From CALAED01 sp036378315 (GTDB taxonomy: Bacteria > Actinomycetota > Actinomycetes > Streptosporangiales > Streptosporangiaceae): a stretch of DNA of 64,000 nucleotides. Positions 1 to 8,499 of this stretch are shown here, in pieces. The stretch lies in assembly GCA_036378315.1 (NCBI GenBank), contig DASUWU010000032.1, positions 1-64,000 of the forward strand, written 5' to 3'. Position 1 is the first letter of the stretch. Each line of letters begins with the position of its first letter. Position numbers and translations under genes: made by a program. The notes below the pieces were generated by a model. That model ran no database searches. It saw only the letters and a list, made by a program, of their open reading frames with translations, and was not told where the DNA came from.

Positions 1-1
1 C

Positions 2-133
2 ACCCACACCTCGTTCGGCATGTTGATCGCGGTCCCGTCCGTCGGCACCGCCGGGGCGGCGACCTCCATGCAGAGCAGCCAGGTGGCCGACCTCATGCGC
101 AAGATGCGTCCCGACGTCGAGCACGCGGTGTAG
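2..133 (+). CDS. C-terminal fragment of an unidentified protein
   Basis: An open frame runs in from the left edge and stops at TAG 131-133, giving the last 43 residues of a protein. The fragment starts with a small hydrophobic, Gly/Ala-rich stretch and ends in a charged segment (VADLMRKMRPDVEHAV). No family is recognisable from so short a piece. It converges on clpX, and a strong hairpin lies about 45 bases beyond its stop. The frame has normal high-GC codon use, so it is probably a real gene end. Confidence 0.5.
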   Translation, partial: THTSFGMLIAVPSVGTAGAATSMQSSQVADLMRKMRPDVEHAV

Positions 134-178
134 CGCGGCCCTGGGGACGATCGGTCGTTCTACTCCTGCTCTTCGAGG

Positions 179-209
179 CGGCCGGGCGCCACGGTTATGC
201 GCCCGGCCG
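179..209 (+). terminator. Hairpin after the left-edge gene
   Basis: A perfect 11-bp inverted repeat (179-189 with 199-209) has a 9-base loop. It lies just past the stop at 133 and has no T-run, as is usual for actinomycete terminators. It faces the clpX terminator. Confidence 0.6.
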
Positions 210-319
210 GCCCGGGAGCCGCTCCGTCGCCGCCCACGCGTGTCGCGCCAGGCTCCCTACGGCACCGCGGGCGGCTTTCCGGCCCGATCGGCTGGGGCCG
301 GAACAGGTCAGCCGAGCGC

Positions 320-347
320 ACCCCCGTGGCGTCGAGGCCACGGGGGT
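320..347 (-). terminator. Hairpin downstream of clpX
   Basis: A perfect 11-bp inverted repeat (320-330 with 337-347) with a 6-base loop lies about 90 bases past the clpX stop codon. It is the likely end of the clp transcript. Confidence 0.6.
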
Positions 348-437
348 CCAGCGCCACGGGCGCTCGACCGTAGGGCTCGTGGCCGGAATGCCGGACCGGG
401 TCGCCCTATCGGGACGACTTTGGTCCAGAAATTACGC

Positions 438-1715
438 TTAGGCGGACTTCTCTCGCGGTTCGCGCTTGTTGGTGCGTTCGCGCGGCACGAGCGTCGGGTT
501 GACGTGCTCCAGGACGGCCTCGCGGGTGATGACGACCCTGGCCACATCGGCCCGGCTCGGCACCTCGTACATCACCGACAGCAGCACCTCTTCGAGGATC
601 GCCCGCAGGCCACGGGCGCCGGTGCCGCGCAGCACCGCCTGGTCGGCGATGGCCTCGAGCGCGTCGTCGGTGAACTCGAGGTCGACCCCGTCCAGCTCGA
701 ACAGCCGGTGGTACTGCTTGACCAGCGCGTTCTTGGGCTCGGTGAGGATCTCGATGAGGGCTTCCCTGTCGAGGTTGTGCACCGACGTGATGACCGGCAG
801 CCGGCCGACGAACTCCGGGATCATCCCGAACTTCAGCAGGTCTTCGGGCATGACGTCGCAGAACACGTCCGCGGTGTCCTCGAAGTCGTCCTTCGAACGG
901 AGCACGGCGCCGAACCCCATGCCCTGCTTGCCGACCCGCTGCTCGATGATCTTCTCGAGGCCGGCGAACGCGCCACCGCAGATGAACAGCACGTTCGTCG
1001 TGTCGATCTGGATGAACTCCTGGTGCGGGTGCTTGCGCCCGCCCTGGGGCGGCACGCTCGCCGTCGTCCCCTCCAGGATCTTCAGCAGGGCCTGCTGGAC
1101 ACCTTCACCGGAGACGTCGCGGGTGATCGACGGGTTCTCGCTCTTACGCGCGATCTTGTCGACCTCATCGATGTAGATGATCCCGGTCTCGGCCTTCTTG
1201 ACGTCGTAGTCCGCGGCCTGGATCAGCTTGAGCAGGATGTTCTCGACATCCTCACCGACGTATCCGGCCTCGGTCAGCGCCGTGGCGTCCGCGATGGCGA
1301 ACGGGACATTGAGCAGCTTGGCGAGGGTCTGCGCGAGCAGCGTCTTGCCGGATCCGGTGGGCCCGAGCAACAGGATGTTGGACTTGGCCAGCTCGACGGC
1401 GTCGTCCTTGCTGTTGTCCCCGGACTGGATCCGCTTGTAGTGGTTGTAGACCGCGACGCTCAGCGCCTTCTTGGCCTTCTCCTGCCCGATGACGTAGGAG
1501 TCGAGAAACTCGTAGATCTCCCGCGGCTTGGGCAGGTTGTCCCACTTCATCTCGGAGGAGTCGGACAGCTCCTCCTCGATGATCTCGTTACAGAGATCGA
1601 TGCACTCGTCGCAGATGTACACGCCAGGGCCCGCGATGAGCTTTTTCACCTGCTTCTGGCTCTTTCCGCAGAACGAGCACTTCAGCAGGTCACCACCGTC
1701 GCCGATGCGTGCCAC
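438..1715 (-). CDS. clpX: ATP-dependent Clp protease ATP-binding subunit ClpX
   Basis: ClpX is the AAA+ unfoldase that recognises tagged proteins and feeds them into the ClpP chamber in the cytoplasm. The 425-residue product has the N-terminal zinc finger (C13, C16, C35, C38), Walker A GPTGSGKT at 118-125, pore loop GYVG at 151-154, Walker B with IDEVDK at about 182-187, and the RKH motif at 227-229. The ClpP-docking tripeptide, usually IGF or LGF, reads MGF (266-268). The start is GTG with AGGAGA 7 bases upstream. It lies 161 bases downstream of clpP2 and is separated from it by a hairpin, so it probably also has its own promoter. Length and motifs are those of a normal, functional ClpX. Confidence 0.98.
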   Translation of the reverse strand: MARIGDGGDLLKCSFCGKSQKQVKKLIAGPGVYICDECIDLCNEIIEEELSDSSEMKWDNLPKPREIYEFLDSYVIGQEKAKKALSVAVYNHYKRIQSGDNSKDDAVELAKSNILLLGPTGSGKTLLAQTLAKLLNVPFAIADATALTEAGYVGEDVENILLKLIQAADYDVKKAETGIIYIDEVDKIARKSENPSITRDVSGEGVQQALLKILEGTTASVPPQGGRKHPHQEFIQIDTTNVLFICGGAFAGLEKIIEQRVGKQGMGFGAVLRSKDDFEDTADVFCDVMPEDLLKFGMIPEFVGRLPVITSVHNLDREALIEILTEPKNALVKQYHRLFELDGVDLEFTDDALEAIADQAVLRGTGARGLRAILEEVLLSVMYEVPSRADVARVVITREAVLEHVNPTLVPRERTNKREPREKSA

Positions 1716-1849
1716 CCAGATCTCTCCTTTACGTGGGGCCGCGCTGCCGGGATGCGTGTGATATGCGCGCCCTGGAAGCTTTCGACGTTGGCTCCGACGT
1801 TACCGTCTCTGGGGCGGTTGGTAAGCCCCTCCTTCGGAAGTGTGACGGC

Positions 1850-1870
1850 CGGCCGGGTGGGACCCGGCCG
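1850..1870 (-). terminator. Hairpin between clpP2 and clpX
   Basis: A perfect 9-bp inverted repeat (1850-1858 with 1862-1870) with a 3-base loop begins 6 bases past the clpP2 stop. It may end or attenuate the clpP1P2 transcript before clpX. Confidence 0.55.
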
Positions 1871-1876
1871 CCGCCC

Positions 1877-2566
1877 TTACGACGACACTACCTCGGCTCG
1901 GCGCTTCCTGCTTGCGAAGACGTCGTCGACGAGGCCGTAGTCTTTGGCCTCTTCCGCGGTAAGGATCTTGTCGCGCTCGATGTCGGCCCGTACCTGCTCC
2001 AGGTCACGGTTGGAGTGCCGGGCGATGATCTCTTCGAGCTGCTCGCGGATGCGCATGATTTCGCGGGCCTGGATCTCGATGTCGCTCGACTGGCCGTACG
2101 TGCCCTCGGTGGCCGGCTGGTGGATCAGGATCCGCGAGTGCGGCAGCGCGGCCCGCTTACCCGGCGTGCCGGCGGCCAGCAGCACCGCGGCGGCCGAAGC
2201 GGCCTGCCCGATGCAGACCGTCTGGATGTCCGGCTTGACGAACTGCATGGTGTCGTAAATGGCCGTCATCGCGGTAAAGGATCCGCCAGGAGAGTTGATG
2301 TAAATGCTGATGTCCCGGTCGGGGTCGATCGACTCCAGGGTCAGCAGCTGCGCCATCACGTCGTTGGCCGATGCGTCGTCGATCTGCACCCCGAGGAAGA
2401 TGATCCGCTCCTCGAAGAGCTTGTTGTACGGGTTCATCTCCTTGACCCCGTACGTCGTCCGCTCCACGAAGGACGGGATGATGTATCGAGCCGTGGGGCT
2501 CAGGCCGTGCCCGCCGCCCCCCAGGTTGGCGTCTGCCGTGACGCTCGGCCGGATCAAGTCACTCAT
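1877..2566 (-). CDS. clpP2: ATP-dependent Clp protease proteolytic subunit ClpP2
   Basis: This is a serine peptidase subunit of the Clp protease. The 229-residue product carries the ClpP triad: S124 in GQAASAAA, H149 in ILIHQP and D195. The start is ATG at 2566, chosen because GGAGG sits 7 bases upstream; an upstream in-frame start has no such site. It lies 26 bases downstream of clpP1, so the two are co-transcribed. In actinobacteria ClpP1 and ClpP2 generally form a mixed tetradecamer. The second position after clpP1 and the lack of a long N-terminal extension support the ClpP2 name. Confidence 0.95.
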   Translation of the reverse strand: MSDLIRPSVTADANLGGGGHGLSPTARYIIPSFVERTTYGVKEMNPYNKLFEERIIFLGVQIDDASANDVMAQLLTLESIDPDRDISIYINSPGGSFTAMTAIYDTMQFVKPDIQTVCIGQAASAAAVLLAAGTPGKRAALPHSRILIHQPATEGTYGQSSDIEIQAREIMRIREQLEEIIARHSNRDLEQVRADIERDKILTAEEAKDYGLVDDVFASRKRRAEVVSS

Positions 2567-2592
2567 GTCTGTGCCTCCGCTCAGTCCTGGCC

Positions 2593-3327
2593 TCAAGAAA
2601 CGGGGCCCTCTGAGGGCACCTGGTTGGCGCTCAGCACCACCTGGTCGACGAGGCCGTAGTCTCTGGCCTCGTCGGCGGTGAACCAGCGGTCGCGGTCGGA
2701 GTCTCTCTCGATTTGATCGAGGGGCTGGCCGGTGTGGAAGGCGATCCGCTCGGCGAGCGTCTTCTTCACGTACAACATCTGCTCCGCCTGGATCTTGATG
2801 TCGGAGGCGGTGCCCCCGATGCCGCCGGACGGCTGGTGCATCATGATCCGCGCGTGCGGCAGCGCGAACCGCTTGCCGGGCGTGCCGGCGCAGAGCAGGA
2901 ACTGGCCCATCGACGCGGCCAGGCCCATGCCGACCGTCGCGACGTCGTTGGGGACGTACTGCATGATGTCGTAGATCGCCATGCCGGCCGTCACCGAGCC
3001 GCCCGGCGAGTTGATGTACAGGTAGATGTCCCGCTGGCCGTCCTCGGCCGACAGCAGCAGCAGCTCCGCGCAGATGCGGTTGGCGATGTCGTCGTCGACC
3101 TGCTGGCCCAGGAAGATGATGCGCTCGCGCAGCAGCCGCTGGAAAAGCTGGTCGGAAAGCGGCAGCAACGGCGACTCGGCCACCCGTGACTCGATCTGCC
3201 GCGGCTCGTCGAGGCTCGACGGCCGTCGCACGAGGCGATCTCGGCCATCGCGGCTGTCTCGCCGGGGCCCGCCGACCGCGGTCGGCCCTTCTGCGGGGCT
3301 CATTGGTTCGCTCTCAACCTCGCTCAC
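2593..3327 (-). CDS. clpP1: ATP-dependent Clp protease proteolytic subunit ClpP1
   Basis: This is the first of two tandem ClpP paralogues. The catalytic residues are S139 (GLAASMG), H164 (IMMHQP) and D209 (IERDSDRD). The start is GTG at 3327 with GGAGG 9 bases upstream, giving 244 residues. That includes about 50 charged N-terminal residues that do not belong to the ClpP fold and may be a propeptide. An internal ATG at residue 9 would shorten this but lacks a well-placed ribosome site. The 346-base gap upstream contains a candidate ClgR operator. Confidence 0.95.
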   Translation of the reverse strand: MSEVESEPMSPAEGPTAVGGPRRDSRDGRDRLVRRPSSLDEPRQIESRVAESPLLPLSDQLFQRLLRERIIFLGQQVDDDIANRICAELLLLSAEDGQRDIYLYINSPGGSVTAGMAIYDIMQYVPNDVATVGMGLAASMGQFLLCAGTPGKRFALPHARIMMHQPSGGIGGTASDIKIQAEQMLYVKKTLAERIAFHTGQPLDQIERDSDRDRWFTADEARDYGLVDQVVLSANQVPSEGPVS

Positions 3328-3408
3328 GGGGGTCTTCCTCCGTCGCTATCGAGTCCGATGATTGGACAGTAACGCGCTCCAGACGCCGATCACGCCGCCA
3401 GAGACGCG

Positions 3409-3426
3409 TTTTCGCTCGGGGCGTAT
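3409..3426 (-). promoter_or_regulatory. Candidate ClgR box upstream of clpP1
   Basis: The core CGC-TCGGG-GCG at 3413-3423, flanked by T/A-rich bases, fits the CGC-N5-GCG pattern bound by the actinobacterial activator ClgR. It lies about 85-100 bases before the clpP1 GTG. ClgR is known to control clpP1P2 in Streptomyces and Corynebacterium. This assignment is by motif only, and clgR is not in the window. Confidence 0.45.
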
Positions 3427-3568
3427 CCGCCGGGCGACTTCGGGCTCATCCGCCGGCGCCCCACCCCGGCCGCGGCCGGATGACCCGCGGGAACACGTGG
3501 CACCACAACACCCGCACGTCCATGACGCTCACAACGCTTCACGACGCACACGAGGGCACACGTACACA

Positions 3569-3586
3569 CCGGGCCACCGGGCCCGG
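3569..3586 (-). terminator. Hairpin after tig
   Basis: A 7-bp GC inverted repeat with a 4-base loop lies about 90 bases past the tig stop. It is a modest terminator candidate in the 346-base tig-clpP1 gap. Confidence 0.35.
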
Positions 3587-3673
3587 GAACGCTCCCTGGA
3601 GTGGCCGACCACGCCCGTGCCCGGCGAGCGCGGGGCGGGGACGGCCTGCACGATCAAGGAGAGTGGGGTCGGG

Positions 3674-5179
3674 TCAGGCTTCCGGCTTGTCGCCGGCCTT
3701 CGCGTCGCCGGCCTTCGCGTCGTCCGCGGTCTCCTCGGCCGGTTCAGCGGCGCCCGCGGCGGCATCCTCGGTCGGCGGCTCCGCCGCCGCCCCGGTTTCG
3801 TCGACTGCCGTGGCTTCCGTGGCCTCGGCGGCCTCGGCATCTGCTTGGAGCTCTCCGCTGATCTCGCCGCGGATGGCCTCGATGTCGAGCTCGGTGCCCG
3901 ACTCCTCGGTGACCTTGACGTGCTCGACGATGAGGTTCAGCGCCTTGTTGCGCAGAACCTCCGAGACCAGGGCGGGCAGCTGACCGCTTTCGGCCAGGTG
4001 GTCGGCGAGCTGCTGCGGCTGCACACCCATCTGCATGGCCTGGGTGACGACGTACTCGCTGAGCTCCTCGTTCTCCACCTGGAGCTCTTCCTGGACGGCG
4101 AGCTGGTCGAGCAGGAAGCCACCCCTGACGGCCTGGCGGGCGGCCTCCTGGACCTCCCGATCGAACTCCTCGGCGCTCTTGCCCTCGGACTGGAGGTAGC
4201 CGTCCCTGGTCAGCCCGGCCTGCTGAAGCTGCTGGTCGAGCTGCTCGTTGCGGCGGGAGACCTCGCTTTCCACGACGCTTTCCGGCAGCGGGAAGTCGAC
4301 CTTGTCGAGCAGGGCCTCGAGCGCGTTGTCGCGGGCCTGCGCGAGCTGCTGCAGGCGCTTTTGCCGTTCCAGCCGCTTGCGGATGTCGCTACGCAGCTCG
4401 CCGATGGTGTCGAACTCGCTGGCCAGCTGGGCGAACTCGTCGTCCAGGTCGGGCATCTCCTTGGCCTTGACGCTCTGCACCGTGACGGTGATCTCGGCGT
4501 CCTCGCCGGCGCGCTCGCCGCCGGCCAGCTTGGCGGTGAAGGTCTTGGACTCGCCGGCCGACATGCCGGCCAGCGCATCGTCGAGACCTTCGACGGAACC
4601 GCCGGAGCCGACCTCGTAGGAGTACCCGGTGGTGCGGGCGTCTTCGATCTCCTCGCCGTCGATCGCCGCTGACAGGTCGATGGAGACGTAGTCGCCGCTT
4701 CGCGCCGGGCGTCCGGCCGCGGTCAGCGAGGCGAACCGCTCGCGGAGGTTGCCGAGCGTCTCCTCGACCTCGTCGGGCGTGACGACCGCGTCGTCGACGG
4801 TGACCGGCATGCCGTCGTAGTCGGGCACCTCGAACTTCGGCCGGACGTCCACTTCGGCGGTGAACGCCAGCTCGGCGCCGTCGTCCAGCTTGGTGATCTC
4901 GACGTCGGGCCGGCCGAGGGCGAACACCTCGGTCTCCTCCACCGCGCGGCCGTACAGGCCGGGCAGCGCGTCGTTGACCGCCTCCTGCAGGACGGTGCCG
5001 CGTCCGATGTACTGGTCGATCAGCCTCGCCGGCACCTTGCCCGGGCGGAACCCCTTGAGGCGCACCTGCTTGGAGATTTCTCTGTACGCCTTGTCGAGGT
5101 TCGGCTTGAGCTCGTCGAACGGCACTTCGACGGTGAGCTTGACCCGCGTCGGGCTCAGCTCCTCAACATCGGTCTTCAC
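3674..5179 (-). CDS. tig: Trigger factor, ribosome-associated chaperone
   Basis: Trigger factor binds the ribosomal exit tunnel, shields nascent chains and has peptidyl-prolyl isomerase activity. The 501-residue product begins VKTDVEELSPTRVKLTVEVPF, the typical N-terminal ribosome-binding domain, with the GFRPGKVP signature near residue 45. The FKBP-like and C-terminal chaperone domains follow. The last 65 or so residues form an Ala/Glu-rich acidic tail, making it longer than most homologues. The start is GTG 5179 with AGGAGA 9 bases upstream; the longer open frame before it is low-complexity and lacks this. It lies directly upstream of clpP1, the usual actinobacterial order. Confidence 0.96.
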   Translation of the reverse strand: MKTDVEELSPTRVKLTVEVPFDELKPNLDKAYREISKQVRLKGFRPGKVPARLIDQYIGRGTVLQEAVNDALPGLYGRAVEETEVFALGRPDVEITKLDDGAELAFTAEVDVRPKFEVPDYDGMPVTVDDAVVTPDEVEETLGNLRERFASLTAAGRPARSGDYVSIDLSAAIDGEEIEDARTTGYSYEVGSGGSVEGLDDALAGMSAGESKTFTAKLAGGERAGEDAEITVTVQSVKAKEMPDLDDEFAQLASEFDTIGELRSDIRKRLERQKRLQQLAQARDNALEALLDKVDFPLPESVVESEVSRRNEQLDQQLQQAGLTRDGYLQSEGKSAEEFDREVQEAARQAVRGGFLLDQLAVQEELQVENEELSEYVVTQAMQMGVQPQQLADHLAESGQLPALVSEVLRNKALNLIVEHVKVTEESGTELDIEAIRGEISGELQADAEAAEATEATAVDETGAAAEPPTEDAAAGAAEPAEETADDAKAGDAKAGDKPEA

Positions 5180-5436
5180 TGGGGCAAGTCTCCTTGATCC
5201 GGCGCATTGCGGCCTCGTCCGGCTGCTGAGCGCCTCGCCGCCGGACGCGCTGCGCAGCGGAGTTGTCGGCGTGCGCTCACCTCGCGCGGGCGCGCCGCCC
5301 GCGGGTGGCGCCTGCGCACAGGCGACACCGCCACGGCCGGCGGAGGCTCGCACGCCGTTCGCGGCCCAAGTCTATGGCGTTCCGGCGACCCCCGTTGACA
5401 CCCTGCGGGCGCCCGGCGAGCGGATCGCCGCTGATG

Positions 5437-5619
5437 TCAGTCGGTCTGGTCGTCGGTCACGGCGTCGGGGGCGTGCCGCTTGACCGAGTCGATGCCCCCG
5501 AGGGCGGCTGCTTTGGTGGTGTACGCCTCGCTCGACGCGATCACCTGGCCATTCGACGCTACGAGGTTGAATCGGAACTGCCCGGCGGCGTCTTTCTTCA
5601 ACACGAACTTGCCGGCCAT
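5437..5619 (-). CDS. Small YegP-family (DUF1508) protein
   Basis: This 60-residue protein starts MAGKFVLKKDAAGQFRFNL and contains VIASSEAYTTKAAALGGIDSVK, the signature of DUF1508/YegP proteins. These are small alpha-beta proteins of unknown role, often found as one or two repeats; this one has a single repeat. The start at 5619 is set by GGAGG 8 bases upstream. It lies upstream of tig on the same strand, across a 257-base GC-rich gap that should hold the tig promoter. Confidence 0.85.
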   Translation of the reverse strand: MAGKFVLKKDAAGQFRFNLVASNGQVIASSEAYTTKAAALGGIDSVKRHAPDAVTDDQTD

Positions 5620-5857
5620 CTCGGCTGCCTCCTGCTGGGTCATATGGTCCGTCGGCGTTACCCGACCGGGCGCGATGCTAGCCCGGTATGTACACAAATA
5701 TCAGCTCTGAGTAGTGAAAAATCTTCATTTGTCTCACCTCGTACATAGTTCACGCCGAGTGGACCGGGATCGTACGTTATCGTCACGCCCTGGCCATCCC
5801 GGCACAGAGCAGCCTTTGTCGAACCCGTACGGTACGACCCTGATTACGAGGAGCGCC

Positions 5858-6994
5858 GTGACAATCCTCCTTGTCGCGTTGTGTCTTGTCGTCGGGACTC
5901 TGGAGCTCTACGCCGCAAAACGGAGCCGGGATCAGACCAACGCCTTTGTCAATCGGGTCGAGGAACTCCGCCAGCAAGTCGACAGGGAAAGCGGCGTTCT
6001 CGTCACCGTCGGTGAACAGCTCAAAGCGGAAATGTTCAAAGTGCAGCGGGATCTCCTGCCCGCGATGGAGAACCGCGTCCGCCAGAACACCGGCCAGATC
6101 GAACAGCTCAGAACCGTGATGCAACAGGCGGAGGCGTACCTCAGGACACAGGCGCAACGGCTGCAGGACCTGGAGAAACAGAAGGTCACGCTGGCCGCGC
6201 TGCGCCGCAAGCTGTCCGACATAGAAAGCTCCATGGAGGCGCTCCCCACGCCCGAGCCGACCGCGCCCGGGGAGAACGTCGAGACCGCGCTGGCCCGCAT
6301 CGCCACGCTGGAACGCAACGGCGACCAGATGATGGAGCTCCAGCGCGATCTCACCAAGACCCTGGAGGACGTGGAGGACGTCGTCACCGACCTGCTCGGC
6401 TACACCTCGACCGAGCTCGATCAGGCCGTCGCCGCTTCACTCACCGGCCGGCGCCCGCCCGGCGTCGCCGTCGGCGGGCGGCTGTGGACCCGCGATCCGC
6501 GGCTCGGCGACGTCGTCGTCGAGATGTACGAACGGTGCGTGCGCGCCAACCACCTGAACGTCATGTTCAAGGCGGCCGATGAGACCGGCGGCGCCACCGG
6601 GGCGGAACGCGAGGACACCCGGCAGCTGCGCTACTTCCTGGCCGGGCGCAGCCCCGAGGAGCTCGTCGGCGACTTCGCCGCCCTGCTGGTCTCGATCGGC
6701 CGCGACGACGCGGCGGCCACGGGACGCCCCCGTTCGCCCGAGGCGCTGGCGCTGGCCGGCATGCTGCGGACCTTCGCGGAAAGCACCGGCGCGACCGCGC
6801 AGATCGGTCCGCTTGTCGCGCTGCGCACCCGGGAGGAGCTGCTGTGCGCGGTGCTCAGTCACGCCCAGGTGCTGGACTTCGAGCGCAACCGGCTGTACGC
6901 CGACTCCCTCGGCGCCGCGGTGTGGATGCGCCGGCTACCCGGCCATCAGGTCCGCGACCTCACGGCCTGGGCCGCCCAGCCGCCCGAGGTGTAG
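5858..6994 (+). CDS. Membrane-anchored coiled-coil protein of unknown function
   Basis: Not recognised by family. The protein begins with one hydrophobic segment (VTILLVALCLVVGTL), then about 130 residues rich in E, Q, R and L with heptad character, suggesting an extended coiled coil. A globular part follows from roughly residue 200. The GTG at 5858 has AGGAG 4 bases upstream. The same frame is open from GTG 5714 and TTG 5816, which would add cytoplasmic residues before the membrane segment, so the start is uncertain. A single N-terminal anchor with a coiled coil suggests a bitopic scaffold. Its last 49 bases overlap the opposing gene. Confidence 0.7.
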   Translation: MTILLVALCLVVGTLELYAAKRSRDQTNAFVNRVEELRQQVDRESGVLVTVGEQLKAEMFKVQRDLLPAMENRVRQNTGQIEQLRTVMQQAEAYLRTQAQRLQDLEKQKVTLAALRRKLSDIESSMEALPTPEPTAPGENVETALARIATLERNGDQMMELQRDLTKTLEDVEDVVTDLLGYTSTELDQAVAASLTGRRPPGVAVGGRLWTRDPRLGDVVVEMYERCVRANHLNVMFKAADETGGATGAEREDTRQLRYFLAGRSPEELVGDFAALLVSIGRDDAAATGRPRSPEALALAGMLRTFAESTGATAQIGPLVALRTREELLCAVLSHAQVLDFERNRLYADSLGAAVWMRRLPGHQVRDLTAWAAQPPEV

Positions 6995-7575
6995 ACCTGG
7001 ATCGCGCCTGAGGTGCGGTCGCCGATCCGCGCGACCAGCGGACAGGTGGCGGCCCGGGAGATCGGGTCGACCTCGCCGCACAGCCCGATGCCCGCGACCG
7101 GGTCGAGGAAGATGACGTTCTCAACGGCCCTGGCCGCCCGTACCGCCGGGATCACCGAGCGGGCCTCGACGTCGTCGAGCAGGGTCTGGAAGGTCAGCTT
7201 CCTGCCGTACCGCAGCAGGCGCGGCGCGTCGACCACGCGCGTGCCGATCGCGGCCGCCGAGCCGCTGGCGACGATGCCGATCGACCGGACCTCGCGGCCG
7301 CGTACATAGATCTCTCTGGCGGGCAACCGGCCGGCCGTACGTTCGCGCAGCTGCACGCCGAAGCCCGCCTCACCGCTGAAGAAGATCGGCAGGCCGGACA
7401 GCGACGCGCTGTCGGCGACGAGCACGGAACTGGGCGACACCTCGTATTCGGGCATGAACACGCTGACGCCTTTGACCAGCAGCTTCCAGACCGCTCTGCC
7501 GGTCAGCACCGAGAGAAAGTCCTCCCAGGACGCCCCCCGCTGGGCGCTCAGCCTCCGCTCCTGCGCCGCGACCAT
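6946..7575 (-). CDS. Hypothetical protein, 209 residues
   Basis: No family recognised. The start is ATG 7575 with GGAGG 8 bases upstream, which strongly supports a real gene. The product is soluble-looking, with no signal peptide or clear membrane segment, and has valine-rich alternating stretches (VRSIGIVASGSAAAIG, NVIFLDPVAGIGLCGEVDP) that suggest a beta-rich fold. It converges on and overlaps the coiled-coil gene by 49 bases. The two may be antagonistically transcribed, or one end may be misassigned. Confidence 0.65.
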   Translation of the reverse strand: MVAAQERRLSAQRGASWEDFLSVLTGRAVWKLLVKGVSVFMPEYEVSPSSVLVADSASLSGLPIFFSGEAGFGVQLRERTAGRLPAREIYVRGREVRSIGIVASGSAAAIGTRVVDAPRLLRYGRKLTFQTLLDDVEARSVIPAVRAARAVENVIFLDPVAGIGLCGEVDPISRAATCPLVARIGDRTSGAIQVYTSGGWAAQAVRSRT

Positions 7576-7760
7576 GCCGTCATCCTCCGTTGCGCGGACC
7601 CCGGAGACAACCCCACCGCTGTCCGCACCGGGCCAAAACCCGGCGGTCCCGCGCACCGCGCCACATCCACCGCCGCGCGGACCACCGCGCCGGCGGCGCG
7701 GGTCGCTGGCCGGGCCGTCGAGGTACCGGGCGGTACGTGCGGCCGGCCGGACGTACGGGC

Positions 7761-8204
7761 TCAGGGATTGGTATAGACCCGCCGCGGGGTCAGCAGGACC
7801 ACGGTGCGGCGCTCTTCGGCCATGACGCGATCGTAGGTGTCCCAGTCGTCGTGGGTGCCGCCCGCGGCCGAGAACACCGCGCGCAGCAAGAGCCGCAACT
7901 TCTCGGCGTCGATGCCGTCCATCGGGTCATCGGGCCCGATCAGCTCGACCGGCCCCTCGGCGGCCACCCACCGCCAGCCGGCCCGCACCACGACGCTCGC
8001 GTGCGGGCGGGCGCGCAGGTTGGCCAGTTTGCGGGTACCGCCGCCCGCCACCAACCCGACCACATCGTGCCCGCCGGTCGGGTGCGGCAGCACGCCGGCG
8101 TTGACCACCGACGACTGGATGCTCCCGTCCGCGCGCAACGTGGACACGACGCAGAGGCCATGGTCCTCCGGCACCAGCCGCGCGAAGTCGGCGAGATCGG
8201 CCAT
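7761..8204 (-). CDS. PPOX-class flavin/F420-binding oxidoreductase
   Basis: The 147-residue product has the split-barrel signature of the pyridoxamine-phosphate-oxidase-like superfamily: an N-terminal helix, then VVSTLRADGSIQSSVVNAG, a central RKLANLRARPHASVVVRAG strand pair, and a C-terminal WDTYDRVMAEERRTVVLL. Actinobacterial members of this size usually bind F420 or FMN and reduce small molecules; the substrate is unknown. No strong ribosome site precedes the ATG. It is divergent from tRNA-Pro. Confidence 0.85.
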   Translation of the reverse strand: MADLADFARLVPEDHGLCVVSTLRADGSIQSSVVNAGVLPHPTGGHDVVGLVAGGGTRKLANLRARPHASVVVRAGWRWVAAEGPVELIGPDDPMDGIDAEKLRLLLRAVFSAAGGTHDDWDTYDRVMAEERRTVVLLTPRRVYTNP

Positions 8205-8282
8205 GCCCGGGAGCCTAACCGACCGCCCGCGACCGCGCCGCCCCCTCGCCGGCCCGGCGTGCGGCTACACTCGTGTCGTTCT

Positions 8283-8357
8283 CGGGCTGTAGCGCAGCTT
8301 GGATAGCGCACCGCCTTTGGGTGGCGGGGGTCGCCGGTTCGAATCCGGCCAGCCCGA
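8283..8357 (+). tRNA. tRNA-Pro(TGG)
   Basis: A complete cloverleaf: acceptor arms CGGGCTG/CAGCCCG pair perfectly, the D-arm is GCGC...GCGC, the anticodon stem CCGCC/GGCGG encloses TTTGGGT (anticodon TGG), and the T-arm is GCCGG-TTCGAAT-CCGGC. The discriminator is A at 8357 and CCA is not encoded. Confidence 0.97.
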
Positions 8358-8419
8358 CGAGGCGGTCTGCCATGGTTGGCGAGCTTCGCCCGCCTTCCCC
8401 AGAGGCCCGCGGTGTTGGC

Positions 8420-8470
8420 CCAGGGGGACGACCCCTGGAACCCCTGATGTGGGGGCTGCGCCCACACATC
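8420..8470 (+). terminator. Tandem hairpins after tRNA-Pro
   Basis: Two hairpins follow the tRNA: 8420-8426 with 8432-8438 (7 bp, 5-base loop), and 8446-8456 with 8460-8470 (11 positions, one mismatch, 3-base loop). They probably end the tRNA transcript and insulate the sigma-factor promoter that begins 30 bases later. Confidence 0.5.
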
Positions 8471-8499
8471 CCCGACGCCGACCGTTGCTGCTCGCCGCT

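Noticed and set aside
240..1940. Long open frames antisense to clpX, clpP, tig and most other genes
   Set aside because: High G+C creates long shadow frames on the opposite strand; these lack ribosome sites and family motifs, while the true genes have both.
5180..5436. A 58-residue N-terminal extension of trigger factor
   Set aside because: The extension is low-complexity; the conserved protein starts at GTG 5179, which has a good ribosome site.
8283..8470. tRNA-Pro as an attachment site of an integrated element
   Set aside because: No integrase, no second copy of the tRNA end and no phage genes are nearby; the hairpins after it are better explained as terminators.
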